DNA of 64,000 nucleotides, taken from contig NZ_CP055263.1 in the NCBI RefSeq assembly GCF_014217835.1, positions 62,001 to 126,000 of the forward strand, read 5' to 3'. A program made the position numbers and the translations under genes. The DNA is from Metabacillus sp. KUDC1714. Lineage in GTDB: Bacteria; Bacillota; Bacilli; Bacillales; Bacillaceae. Shown here piece by piece: positions 47,466-55,353 of this stretch; the first letter of the stretch is position 1; each line of letters starts with the position of its first letter. The notes beneath the pieces are model-generated. The model made no database searches and was not told the origin of the DNA. It was given only the letters and a program-made list of their open reading frames with translations.

Positions 47466-48569
47466 TTATTTCTTCGGTCGCTTATAAAAAGGTGTAGCGA
47501 CAACTTTAGCTTTTAATCTCTTTTTACGAATTTGGACCTCTACCTCGGTTCCTAACGCAGTAAACTCTGCTTTTAGTAAAGCCAATCCAATATTTTTCTT
47601 TAATGTTGGTGATTGAGTACCTGTTGTGACAACACCAATTTGCTCTCCATTAGCAAATACCTCATACCCATGGCGAGGAATTCCTTTATCGATTAATTCA
47701 ATCCCTACTAATTTTCTTGCAGGTCCATTTTCCTTTTGTTTTTTTAACACTGCTTTCCCATTGAAATCTGCTTCTTTGTTCGGTTTAACAGCAAAGCCGA
47801 TCCCAGCTTCGATTGGTGTTATATCCTTTGAAAGCTCTTGCCCATACAATGGAAGAATGGCTTCAAAACGCAAAGTATCACGTGCACCTAATCCACAAGG
47901 TAAAACACCATCTTCTTTTCCAACTTCTAAAATTTTTTCCCAAAGAACAATCGCATCTTCTGCAGCACAATAAATTTCAAAGCCATCCTCACCAGTGTAT
48001 CCAGTTCTTGAAAGTAAACTGTTAACACCTGCTACCTTTACACCATCTTGAAATTTAAAAAATTTAATTTCTGTTAAATCTGTATCAGTTAGTTTTTGAA
48101 GAACTTGTTGGGCAATTGGCCCTTGAAGTGCAAGGAGCGCAACTTCATTTGAGATGTTTTTTATCGTTACATCACCGTTTATATTCGCAGTAAGCCAATC
48201 GATATCTTTATCGATATTTGATGCATTAATGACAAGTAAATAGTCGTTGTCAGCTTTTTTATAGATTAGGAGATCGTCAACTGTGCCACCATCTTCATAA
48301 CACATTGCCGTATATTGAGCACCACCAGTTTTTAAAAGGGAAACATCATTTGTTGCAATCTTTTGTAAAAATGCAAGACTGTCAGCTCCACGAACCTCTA
48401 CCTCACCCATATGTGAAACATCAAACAGACCAGCCTTTGTACGGACCGCCTCATGCTCTTCTTTAATAGAAGAAAATTGAACGGGTAAATCCCACCCACC
48501 AAAATCAATCGTTTTTGCACCGTAGTTTTTATACACTTCAAATAATGGTGTTCTCTTTAACTCAGCCAT
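47466..48569 (-). CDS. gcvT: Aminomethyltransferase (glycine cleavage T protein)
   Basis: Transfers the methylene group from GcvH to tetrahydrofolate. N-terminal [23 protein letters not shown], folate-binding [13 protein letters not shown], catalytic Asp region ([32 protein letters not shown]), and C-terminal [18 protein letters not shown] [15 protein letters not shown]. 367 aa. First gene of the gcvT-gcvPA-gcvPB operon behind a glycine riboswitch, with GAGGGGGAG before the ATG. Confidence 0.98.
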   Translation of the reverse strand: MAELKRTPLFEVYKNYGAKTIDFGGWDLPVQFSSIKEEHEAVRTKAGLFDVSHMGEVEVRGADSLAFLQKIATNDVSLLKTGGAQYTAMCYEDGGTVDDLLIYKKADNDYLLVINASNIDKDIDWLTANINGDVTIKNISNEVALLALQGPIAQQVLQKLTDTDLTEIKFFKFQDGVKVAGVNSLLSRTGYTGEDGFEIYCAAEDAIVLWEKILEVGKEDGVLPCGLGARDTLRFEAILPLYGQELSKDITPIEAGIGFAVKPNKEADFNGKAVLKKQKENGPARKLVGIELIDKGIPRHGYEVFANGEQIGVVTTGTQSPTLKKNIGLALLKAEFTALGTEVEVQIRKKRLKAKVVATPFYKRPKK

Positions 48570-48621
48570 TTGGATAAGCTCCCCCTCTATGTTTGGTAAC
48601 TTCTCAGATTTCTTTTAAATA

Positions 48622-48838
48622 GGCTGACTCGCCAAACTTTGTTGCTTTTAAAATAGTATTGGGTTGGTTGATTCGTGCTCCAGGATGCTCGCTTTCCGTG
48701 GGGCGGGCGATGAGCCTCCTCAGCGCAAAGCACCTGCAGGGTCTCATCTGTCCCGCTACTCCCACAGGAGTCTCGCATATCCGTTCCAATCAACCTAATC
48801 AGTTTTGTTCAAAAACAACAATCTTTTAGAAAAGAGCC
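48622..48838. repeat. GC-rich dispersed repeat, copy B (between riboswitch and gcvT)
   Basis: About 217 bases with the same ends as copy A (GGCTGACTCGCCAAACTTTG at the left, TTTAGAAAAGAGCC at the right), the same orientation and the same internal GC-rich cruciform. It sits wholly inside the gcvT 5' untranslated region, between the riboswitch terminator and the gene. Short open frames across it on the minus strand are read-through of the repeat, not genes. Confidence 0.88.
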
Positions 48839-48857
48839 TTTAAATAAAAGGATCAAA

Positions 48858-48906
48858 AAAAGGACATGGAACTCCTACAAAATTAGTAGAAGTCCCTGTC
48901 CTTTTT
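48858..48906 (-). terminator. Riboswitch-controlled terminator of the gcv operon
   Basis: Minus strand: AAAAGGACAGGGACTTCTAC pairs with GTAGGAGTTCCATGTCCTTTT, then TTTTTG. It follows directly on the second glycine aptamer and should be prevented when glycine is bound. Confidence 0.88.
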
Positions 48907-49147
48907 ACCTGAAAGTTTACCTTATGTAAAATTGATAAGCAGTGTTTTTAACTAATGATCTAAACTAGATCTAGTAAAAAACAATCCGCCCTCATAAGGC
49001 TTTCCCCTTTGGTAGTTTGCTGCATGAGCGCAAACACTCTCCAGAGCCGCGTCAAATAAGAGTCTTTTTGCCTGAGAGATTCACAGTTGTTTGCTCCTTC
49101 GGCGCTATATACATATAGTCTCTCCCCTTATTCTCATCCGCACATAT
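48900..49147 (-). promoter_or_regulatory. Tandem glycine riboswitch
   Basis: Aptamer 1 (about 49147-49045) has GGGGAGAG, CGCCGAAGGAGCAA and GAATCTCTCAGGCAAAAAGAC. Aptamer 2 (about 49030-48907) has GGCTCTGGAGAG, CCAAAGGGGAAAGCC and AAACTTTCAGGTAAAAAGGACAG. These are the conserved parts of the two-aptamer gcvT class that turns on glycine cleavage genes when glycine is plentiful. The link between the aptamers (TTGACGCG) is intact. Confidence 0.95.
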
Positions 49148-49206
49148 TTTGTTTTCAAATTGGTTATACTTTGTAAAACAGTTATGATCGACATTTAGAA
49201 CAAACA

Positions 49207-49362
49207 AAAGCGCAAGCGCCTTGATCAGCGACGTATGAACTGGAGCACTCCGTATGAGATAAAGGAAACACGAAGAGTGATAGCTATTCGATGTTGACTT
49301 ATCGTAAGGAGGAGTGTGAAGTTCACTAGGCGCTAGGCGCTGGAGCTGGATGTCAAAGCGCT
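49207..49362. repeat. Second type of dispersed repeat, upstream of yqhH
   Basis: Starts AAAAGCGCAAGCGCCTTGA and ends TAGGCGCTAGGCGCTGGAGCTGGA, with the ends forming an imperfect inverted repeat. GC-richer than its surroundings. It lies between the divergent glycine riboswitch and yqhH, in a 490-base stretch without a gene. The form is that of a small non-autonomous repeat common in Bacillus intergenic DNA. Confidence 0.65.
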
Positions 49363-49636
49363 TATACCTAGTACAAGAATTTTTATCTTAAAAAAAGATA
49401 AAACATATATGCTTACTATAATGAAAGAAAAGCATATTTTGAACTTTCTTACATTATCATCCTACCATGAGGGTATCGTTTCGGCAATCACTTTTTTACC
49501 TAACAATTAAGTTTTTTTATCTATTATTGTTCGTGTTTTAGAAAATGAAAACACTTTATTATAAAGATACCCTACTTTTATACCTAAATGATGAACATTT
49601 CAATGCAGCTTAGTTTACGAAAGGACTGTCATAACT

Positions 49637-51322
49637 ATGAATGTAAAGACAAACTTTGATTCATCCTGGCAGGAAGGATTTTTTGAAAGGCTTGAAAGTG
49701 ATGGACCATGGTCAAACTGGGAATTATTTAAACTCAGCTATGAAGTCCAGCAGCATACAGCTGTTCCTTCATTTGAAGGCTTACAAGCACCTAAGCACCT
49801 TCCACATTTCACCCCGCTGCCTCATCAATTAGAGGTTGCGCAAAGAGTGGTGGAAAAAATGAATGGAAAAGCCATTTTAGCCGATGAAGTTGGTTTAGGA
49901 AAAACGATTGAAGCAGGACTAATTTTAAAAGAATATATGATTCGTGGTCTTGTAAAAAAGGTATTAATCTTAGTTCCTGCATCACTTGTTTCCCAATGGG
50001 CTCGAGAGCTAACTGAAAAATTTTTCATTCCAGCTGTTGAGCAAAAGAAAAGCTATGTATGGGAATCATGTGATGTTGTTGTATCCTCGATTGATACAGC
50101 AAAACGCAGCCCACACCGTGAAATAGTCTATGAACAATCCTACGATCTTGTGATCATTGATGAAGCTCACAAGCTTAAAAATAATAAAACCAAAAACTAT
50201 GAATTTGTACAAAATTTAAAGAAAAAATATTGTTTATTGTTAACTGCTACACCTGTTCAAAACAGAGTAGAAGAAATTTTCAACCTCGTGTCCCTACTAA
50301 AGCCAGGGCACCTTGGGAATGAGGCATACTTTACAGAGGTTTTTTCAGCAAAAGAACGTTCATTAGAGGATCATGAACATTTACGAGAGTTAATAAATAA
50401 GGTCATGATTCGAAATCGCCGTGGTGACACTGGAATCGATTGGCCAAAACGCCATGTTGAAACCGTGCCAATCGACTTTTCAGAAACAGAACAACATCTA
50501 TATGACACGATTTCAGCATTAAAAACTTCCTCTCAATATGCGGCAAATACATTTTCAATCATGACACTTCAACGTGAAGCATGCAGCAGTCGCGAAGCTG
50601 TTTATATGACATTAAAGAAAATGCTAGATCGCCCAGAGGAAGAAGAAGCCGTTCTGCCTAATAACGTAATTAAAGACATTATGATGGCGATCGATGGTGT
50701 CACACAAAATACAAAAGCTCTAAAGGTTGTTGAGCTCATTAAAAACATTAACGACAAAGTAATCATTTTCACGGAATACAGAGCTACTCAATTTTATCTA
50801 CAATGGTTTTTACAGCAAAACGGCATTACTTCTGTTCCCTTCCGTGGCGGCTTTAAACGTGGAAAAAAAGACTGGATGAAGGAACTCTTCAAAAATCGAG
50901 TGCAAGTTCTTATTGCAACAGAAGCTGGCGGTGAAGGGATCAATCTTCAATTCTGTCACAACATCATCAATTACGACTTACCTTGGAATCCAATGAGACT
51001 TGAGCAACGAATCGGCCGGATTCATCGTCTAGGACAAGAGCATGATGTCCATATTTACAATATGGCAACAAGAAACACAATGGAAGAACACATCCTAAAG
51101 CTTTTATATGAAAAAATACATTTGTTTGAAAAAGTCATTGGTGAACTAGATGAGATTTTAACAAGATTAGAAATTAAAAATTTCGAAGAGCACATCCAAG
51201 ACATTATGTACAATTCGAAAAGTGACGGCGAAATGAAAATCAAGATGGAAAACTTAACCTCAATCCTTGATTATGCTCAGCATTCTCAAGAGCAAAGAAA
51301 GGCTGCTAGTGGAAATCAATAG
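49637..51322 (+). CDS. yqhH: SNF2-family helicase-like ATPase YqhH
   Basis: 561 aa superfamily 2 ATPase of the RapA/HepA type. Motif I ADEVGLGKTIEAGLIL, motif II VIIDEAHKLKN, motif III LLLTATPVQN, and motifs V-VI LIATEAGGEGINLQFCHNIINYDLPWNPMRLEQRIGRIHRLGQ are intact, so it should use ATP to move on nucleic acid. Its specific role is unknown. It precedes yqhG as in B. subtilis. Confidence 0.95.
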   Translation: MNVKTNFDSSWQEGFFERLESDGPWSNWELFKLSYEVQQHTAVPSFEGLQAPKHLPHFTPLPHQLEVAQRVVEKMNGKAILADEVGLGKTIEAGLILKEYMIRGLVKKVLILVPASLVSQWARELTEKFFIPAVEQKKSYVWESCDVVVSSIDTAKRSPHREIVYEQSYDLVIIDEAHKLKNNKTKNYEFVQNLKKKYCLLLTATPVQNRVEEIFNLVSLLKPGHLGNEAYFTEVFSAKERSLEDHEHLRELINKVMIRNRRGDTGIDWPKRHVETVPIDFSETEQHLYDTISALKTSSQYAANTFSIMTLQREACSSREAVYMTLKKMLDRPEEEEAVLPNNVIKDIMMAIDGVTQNTKALKVVELIKNINDKVIIFTEYRATQFYLQWFLQQNGITSVPFRGGFKRGKKDWMKELFKNRVQVLIATEAGGEGINLQFCHNIINYDLPWNPMRLEQRIGRIHRLGQEHDVHIYNMATRNTMEEHILKLLYEKIHLFEKVIGELDEILTRLEIKNFEEHIQDIMYNSKSDGEMKIKMENLTSILDYAQHSQEQRKAASGNQ

Positions 51323-51347
51323 TAATATTCAGCTTCGAAAAGTATAA

Positions 51348-51382
51348 GCCACTAAAGGAATATCTAATCCTTTAGTGGCTAG
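51348..51382. repeat. 13-bp inverted repeat after yqhH
   Basis: AGCCACTAAAGGA and its complement TCCTTTAGTGGCT around an 8-base loop, with no T tract. Probably a weak terminator or an mRNA-stabilising hairpin between yqhH and yqhG. Confidence 0.6.
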
Positions 51383-51446
51383 ACACAAATACTTAGTACA
51401 AAAAATATTTTTTAATTAATATGCTAGTTTGAAAGGTGGAAACATC

Positions 51447-52244
51447 ATGCAGCAGGAAAAAATTCATAGCTATTTAGAAAGCTTCTTCAAGGCAAATTCC
51501 TGTGACATCATCGAAAATGAACCCGGCTATATGACCGTCCAATTAACAATCAACATGGATAAGGAGTTAATGAATCGGCCTTTTTATTGGCATTATCTAG
51601 AAAAAACAAATGGAGTTCCAAACCCAATGAAACTAACATTAATAACAGATCAACAAAAAGCTCCTGGTGATCTAAAGGGTGAGGTCATGCATTTCGGCGC
51701 CCCACGCCTACATCAAATCTTTCAATCAACTACACGTCTAGGTAGCTACATTCGCTTATTTGAAAAAGTCACTTCTCCAGGTGGGAGCATTCCTTTACAC
51801 CCCTGGCTTTGCGCCAATTTCATGGTATCTTATCAATGTGATATGAAAAAAGATCAGCTACACTCAATCGGTCTGCATCTCGTAAGTGGAACCTTGGTAG
51901 AAAACTTTCAAGAAAAGTTAGAAAAACTCGAACTCACACCAAAAATACCTGATCTATGCTTTAATATGACTCCACTAATCAAACCGCAAAGCGGACTAAA
52001 ACGAATTGAACAGTTTATTGAACAAAGCATTAGCAGACAAGATCATTCATGGGCAGACTCTGCAAGGCAACGATGGAATGAAGACCTAAAGCTTCTAGAT
52101 CACTTTTATGAAGACTTAGACGAAAAGCCTGACTGCTACCATTTAGAGAAGGAAGCTTTGCGCGAGCTTTATGAACCACAAATTAATGTATCAGTGCAAA
52201 ATGGCGGTATATTTTATTTAACCCCTCAAGCAATCTTTAAATAG
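51447..52244 (+). CDS. yqhG: YqhG family protein
   Basis: 265 aa with start at ATG 51447 (AAAGGTGG seven bases upstream; a TTG 18 bases earlier overlaps that site and is not used). Soluble protein with the family start KIHSYLESFFKANSCDIIENEPGYMTVQLTINMDKELMNRPFYWHYLEKTNGVPNP. No catalytic motif is recognised and the function is unknown. Same neighbours as in B. subtilis (yqhH upstream, sinI-sinR downstream). Confidence 0.9.
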   Translation: MQQEKIHSYLESFFKANSCDIIENEPGYMTVQLTINMDKELMNRPFYWHYLEKTNGVPNPMKLTLITDQQKAPGDLKGEVMHFGAPRLHQIFQSTTRLGSYIRLFEKVTSPGGSIPLHPWLCANFMVSYQCDMKKDQLHSIGLHLVSGTLVENFQEKLEKLELTPKIPDLCFNMTPLIKPQSGLKRIEQFIEQSISRQDHSWADSARQRWNEDLKLLDHFYEDLDEKPDCYHLEKEALRELYEPQINVSVQNGGIFYLTPQAIFK

Positions 52245-52251
52245 GTTACCG

Positions 52252-52290
52252 TTAAACAAGCAATTGGTAGGTACAATTGCTTGTTTTTTG
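52252..52290 (+). terminator. Terminator of yqhH-yqhG
   Basis: AAACAAGCAATTG, loop, CAATTGCTTG, then TTTTTTG. Confidence 0.9.
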
Positions 52291-52325
52291 TCTCCTTTTA
52301 TGATTTTTGCAAAAAAGATAGATAA

Positions 52326-52332
52326 TTCGACA
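52326..52332 (-). promoter_or_regulatory. Spo0A box upstream of sinI
   Basis: Minus strand TTTTTGTCGAATT contains a perfect 0A core TGTCGAA. A near match (TGTCGAG) is at 52491-52497. A -10-like TATAAT is at 52529-52534 without a good -35, as expected of an activator-dependent promoter. In B. subtilis sinI is activated by Spo0A-P. Confidence 0.55.
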
Positions 52333-52606
52333 AAAATTAATTTTTATATTTTTAACTTTTCTTAAAGTTTTCTTAAAGTTTAAATAAAGATGTGCTAAAA
52401 ATACTTGTTTAAACTCAGTTAAATAGGCATTTACACCCATGTAACATTACATTAATATTACATTTACCATTTTGATATAAATTTTTATCTCTCGACATAG
52501 TTCTGCACACTTCCTTTAAATTCCTTTTTATAATAAGAGTAGATATATTGATAGATACATAAAAAGGACTTTTGTATCAATTCCCAATATCAAATAATGA
52601 CAATTA

Positions 52607-52700
52607 TTCAGTCAAAGGGCAAACCTATTGAAAAATAGGGACGCAAAGTCACAGGTCTAACGTTCTTACTATGATGGCTGGACTGCCTGAAATACAGGCA
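52607..52700 (+). promoter_or_regulatory. Cyclic-di-GMP-I (GEMM) riboswitch in the sinI leader
   Basis: The conserved string AGGGCAAACC, a variable hairpin closed by GAAA-type loop (TATTGAAAAATA), GGGACGCAAAG, then GGTCTAA, ATGGCTGGACTGCC matches the c-di-GMP-I aptamer order and spacing. P1 forms from TTCAG (52607-52611) and CTGAA (52687-52691). An alternative hairpin TGCCTG (52684-52689) with CAGGCA (52695-52700) uses the same 3' P1 strand and ends 9 bases before the sinI RBS AGGAGGG, so it is a candidate expression platform. Confidence 0.88.
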
Positions 52701-52721
52701 AGTATTTTAGGAGGGTATAAG

Positions 52722-52868
52722 TTGAATATTGAAATCATTGATCGTATTACAAAGGAAAGCCATCTTGACCGCGAATGGGTAGAGATGATTTTAGAGGCAC
52801 TTGAAGTGGGTATTAGTGTAGAGGAAATAAAAGAATTTTTAGTTGAAAAGGGAAGCCCTGTAAAATGA
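52722..52868 (+). CDS. sinI: Anti-repressor SinI
   Basis: 48-aa protein, LNIEIIDRITKESHLDREWVEMILEALEVG and onward, matching the SinI dimerisation helix (DxEWVxLxxEAxxxGIxxEEIxxFL) that binds SinR and releases SinR-repressed matrix genes. Start TTG at 52722 lies 6 bases after AGGAGGG; the longer frame from 52671 runs through the riboswitch and is not coding. sinR follows 102 bases downstream on the same strand. Confidence 0.9.
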   Translation: MNIEIIDRITKESHLDREWVEMILEALEVGISVEEIKEFLVEKGSPVK

Positions 52869-52970
52869 ATAAAATAGGGCTTTGTAAATTTTTTGATAAG
52901 ATGTTCTTCATATAAAACAAAACCTTCTTTATATGTTATACTATTGCTAACAAGGAAGGTGATCTTTGAC

Positions 52971-53306
52971 GTGATTGGTCCACGAATTAAAAAATATAGA
53001 ACTCAAAAAAATTTATCTTTATCTGAACTAGCTGAAAGAGCAGGAGTTGCAAAATCCTACCTAAGTTCGATTGAACGCAATCTCCAGTCAAATCCTTCTG
53101 TACAATTTTTAGAAAAAGTTTCATCCGTTCTAGGCGTTTCCGTTAACACCCTTCTCGATGAACAAAGTGAAACAAACCCACAGGAACTTGACAACGAATG
53201 GACAAAGCTCGTTCAAGACGCCATGAAATCAGGTGTCTCCAAAGATCAATTTCGCGAGTTTTTGGAATTTAATAAATGGAAGCTACAGAATGATAATGAT
53301 AAATGA
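52971..53306 (+). CDS. sinR: Biofilm/sporulation repressor SinR
   Basis: 111 aa, same length as B. subtilis SinR. An N-terminal XRE-type helix-turn-helix (MIGPRIKKYRTQKNLSLSELAERAGVAKSYLSSIERN) is followed by the SinI-binding dimerisation helices (LDNEWTKLVQDAMKSGVSKDQFREFLEFNKW). Start GTG at 52971 with GGAAGGTGAT upstream; the frame upstream of it is not used. It represses extracellular-matrix operons in B. subtilis and recognises GTTCTYT. One such site lies in front of the RiPP precursor gene immediately downstream. Confidence 0.95.
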   Translation: MIGPRIKKYRTQKNLSLSELAERAGVAKSYLSSIERNLQSNPSVQFLEKVSSVLGVSVNTLLDEQSETNPQELDNEWTKLVQDAMKSGVSKDQFREFLEFNKWKLQNDNDK

Positions 53307-53348
53307 GGGCATGGTTGGTGATTTTTGATCGCCGATGATGCTCTTTTT
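53304..53348 (+). terminator. Terminator of sinI-sinR
   Basis: GAGGGCAT with ATGATGCTC and inner GGTGAT with ATCGCC form an extended hairpin followed by TTTTTG, overlapping the sinR stop. Confidence 0.75.
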
Positions 53349-53434
53349 GTTTTGTTATTGTTCGTTTTATTGAATACCACCCCCTACCCTATTTCTACTT
53401 ATGAATATGTCAATTGTCAAAATTCCTATTTCTA

Positions 53435-53560
53435 TGTCGAAACTTTCCCCTTTTCATATTAACTTATACGCTTTATAATGTTATAGAGAACAAAATAGTA
53501 CGAATATACTATATTTTGTGATTTTTTTACTCCGTTTGTTCTTTATAAAGAAATGAACGG
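53435..53560 (+). promoter_or_regulatory. RiPP precursor promoter region: Spo0A box, -10, and SinR-type box in a palindrome
   Basis: TGTCGAA (0A core) is at 53435-53441. TATAAT at 53474-53479 could be a -10, with TTTTCA 17 bases upstream as a poor -35. GTTCTTT (SinR consensus GTTCTYT) is at 53538-53544 inside an imperfect palindrome 53532-53560 that runs CCGTTTGTTC to GAACGG and ends at the ribosome-binding site. It could be an operator or an mRNA hairpin. Confidence 0.5.
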
Positions 53561-53573
53561 AGGAGGTGAGAAA

Positions 53574-53780
53574 ATGACAGGTAAAATTAGTGAAAATCGT
53601 CCGATGGTTTTGGAGCATCAGGCGATTCGGTTTGAGACTGCGCAGAGTTGGAACCCGGGTAGAGGAAATCTAAACCATCCTGGAACAGGGAATGATGGTG
53701 TAAATTGGCCACCGAACAATCCGAATCCTACACCAGGTGGCGCTGGGGCCCCTGGACAGGGGAAAGGCAAAAATAAATAA
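53574..53780 (+). CDS. Putative RiPP precursor peptide, 68 aa
   Basis: Start at ATG 53574 with a strong GGAGGAGGTGAG. Leader-like residues 1-23 (ending RFETA) are followed by a Gly/Asn/Pro-rich core without Cys: SWNPGRGN, HPGTGNDG, two Trp (26, 45), and a basic tail GQGKGKNK. Lasso-leader spacing is seen: P10, hydrophobic V12, and T22 twelve residues after P10 (as in YxxPxLxxxGxxxxxTx), with Q16 at the Gly position. But no Asp/Glu occurs at core positions 7-9, so a normal lasso ring cannot form. It is the first gene of an operon with kinase-like, RRE, peptidase, exporter and nucleotidyltransferase genes, 58 bases before the kinase. Product unknown. Confidence 0.75.
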   Translation: MTGKISENRPMVLEHQAIRFETAQSWNPGRGNLNHPGTGNDGVNWPPNNPNPTPGGAGAPGQGKGKNK

Positions 53781-53838
53781 TGAAATTGGGAGGTCAATTA
53801 ATCAGTTGACCTCTGTATAAAATAAGGAGTCATTTATC

Positions 53839-54624
53839 ATGTATAGAAAACAGATAAAAATAGGTGAACACCTTATTTTTATTTCAAGTCATTCTAGTAC
53901 AGTAATGAAAATGTTTAATCGAAATTTCTTTTTAATAGATGATAATATAAATGATAAACCAGATTTCTCCATTCATATTATAGAAGGTTATGGAATTTCT
54001 TTTGTTGATTATCATGTTTCTATTCTCAAAACAAGCGGAGCAATTTCCTATAAAAGAGCAGATTACTTAATAGAAGTAGACCTAGAATACAAAAAATCTA
54101 CAATTTCCATACATAACGATCTAGCTTTAAAACACGCTTTAATGAATCTATATAGTTCTTTTCTCGTCCATAACAACTGGGGAATTTTATTGCATTCTTC
54201 ATGTGTACTCGAGAACAGTGGAGCACATATCTTTTCAGGTCAATCTGGTGCTGGAAAATCAACAGTTGCTAAATTATCTTATCCTCGAGAGCTACTATCT
54301 GATGAAGCAACTATCATAAAAATCACTCCTGAAGAAGTCAAAGTATTTGACTCCCCATTTAGAAGTGAACTAGAGGGAAAATGTCATTCTGAAACTCACA
54401 CCTTAAAAAGTATTCAACTGCTACACCAGTCGGTAAATAATGAACGAACCAAATTATCAAAATCAACTGGACTATTACAGCTCATGGATAAAGTGTTTTA
54501 CTGGACCAATAGTCCTGATGAAACAAAAAGAATATTTCATTTGTTAAATAAGTTAGTGAATCAGGTCCCTGTCTATGACCTACACTTTCAAAAAAACAAC
54601 AGCTTTTGGGAGATGATCTCTTAA
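53839..54624 (+). CDS. HPr kinase-like P-loop protein of the RiPP operon
   Basis: 261 aa. The HprK-like C-terminal kinase fold is recognised by Walker A GQSGAGKS (134-141), the preceding LLHSSCV with its His (119), and LLSDEATII (Asp about 155). Its N-terminal 110 residues are a poorly conserved companion domain. In lasso clusters such proteins phosphorylate the C-terminal residue of the peptide (paeninodin type). Here the peptide ends in Lys, so the target, if it is the precursor, would be an internal Ser/Thr; this is inference. ATGs and stops are coupled: its TAA overlaps the next ATG (TAATG). Confidence 0.88.
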   Translation: MYRKQIKIGEHLIFISSHSSTVMKMFNRNFFLIDDNINDKPDFSIHIIEGYGISFVDYHVSILKTSGAISYKRADYLIEVDLEYKKSTISIHNDLALKHALMNLYSSFLVHNNWGILLHSSCVLENSGAHIFSGQSGAGKSTVAKLSYPRELLSDEATIIKITPEEVKVFDSPFRSELEGKCHSETHTLKSIQLLHQSVNNERTKLSKSTGLLQLMDKVFYWTNSPDETKRIFHLLNKLVNQVPVYDLHFQKNNSFWEMIS

Positions 54625-54890
54625 TGAAACAATATATCAAAAAAAGTGATTATGAAACAGTTCATCTTGATGATGAGTGGATTATTATGAATACTGATAA
54701 TTTCACGGTAACAAAACTGAATGCTATAGGTGGATTTTGTTGGACATTGCTCGAGCAACCGCAATCAAGTGGCTCACTAAGTCAATCAATAAAACAAAAA
54801 TACGACTTGCAAAATGAATCTCTACTAACAGATATTGAAGAGTTTTTAGGAGAACTCATAGAATATGGATTGGTGCACCATGCAGTTTAA
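54624..54890 (+). CDS. PqqD-like RiPP recognition element (B1 type)
   Basis: 88 aa (start at ATG 54624, overlapping the kinase stop). Winged-helix RRE fold with the usual SDYETVHLDDEWIIMNTDNFTVTKLNAIGGFCWTLLEQPQSSGSLSQSI and LLTDIEEFLGELIEYGLV. RRE proteins hold the leader peptide for the modifying enzymes. It overlaps the following peptidase gene by up to 26 bases. Confidence 0.88.
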   Translation: MKQYIKKSDYETVHLDDEWIIMNTDNFTVTKLNAIGGFCWTLLEQPQSSGSLSQSIKQKYDLQNESLLTDIEEFLGELIEYGLVHHAV

Positions 54891-55353
54891 TAAAGATACT
54901 GTCGATCTTCTAATAAGAACGATGCAAAAATATGGATGGATGGATCTACCTTCTTATGGAACAAGTATGTATCCATTTATTCAAAAGGGAAACATTTGCC
55001 GATTTGTTGAGTTTAATGAAAAAACAGTAAAAAAAGGTGATATCCTACTCTATCATTCTTCAACAGGTCAACTCATCGCTCACCGATTTTTAAGAGAAAA
55101 AAAAGTAAATGATCAACTTAAATATGAGCTTAAAGGTGATACAAATCTTTGTTCAGATGAACTAATCAGTCAAGATCAAATCATTGGCAAACTAGTTACA
55201 ATTAATAAACAAAAAAAGAAAGTGTACATAACTGATTTATCAGCTATTTTATGGGGTTACATGATTGTATCTGTTCCCTATATCTCAAAAGTATTAAAAA
55301 GCTACCTTTCATTTAAGGAATCTATTAAGACGCGATATGGAGTTTCAATATGA
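54865..55353 (+). CDS. S26 signal-peptidase-like protein, candidate leader peptidase
   Basis: 162 aa (or 157 aa from ATG 54880). Signature GTSMYPFI with the nucleophile Ser34, and LIAHRFL with His73, as in the SipW/ER-type Ser-His class of signal peptidases, then ELKGDTNLCSDELI and IIGKLVTI. There is no strong N-terminal membrane anchor; one hydrophobic stretch is near residues 122-138 (ILWGYMIVSVPYISKV). The position between RRE and exporter suggests that it removes the leader from the precursor, in place of the missing B2 protease. S26 proteins of this kind occur in some lasso-like clusters; the role here is not proven. Confidence 0.82.
   Translation: MDWCTMQFNKDTVDLLIRTMQKYGWMDLPSYGTSMYPFIQKGNICRFVEFNEKTVKKGDILLYHSSTGQLIAHRFLREKKVNDQLKYELKGDTNLCSDELISQDQIIGKLVTINKQKKKVYITDLSAILWGYMIVSVPYISKVLKSYLSFKESIKTRYGVSI

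Noticed and set aside
48587..48793. Two minus-strand open frames of 61-68 codons upstream of gcvT
   Set aside because: They lie entirely in the GC-rich dispersed repeat, whose lack of stops is due to composition; there is no RBS.
52671..52721. Longer SinI reading frame starting ATG 52671
   Set aside because: It runs through the riboswitch aptamer and its start has no RBS, while TTG 52722 has an ideal one and gives the family length.
53574..53780. Calling the 68-aa peptide a lasso peptide precursor
   Set aside because: The leader spacing fits, but there is no Asp or Glu at core positions 7-9, and position 1 would be Gln.
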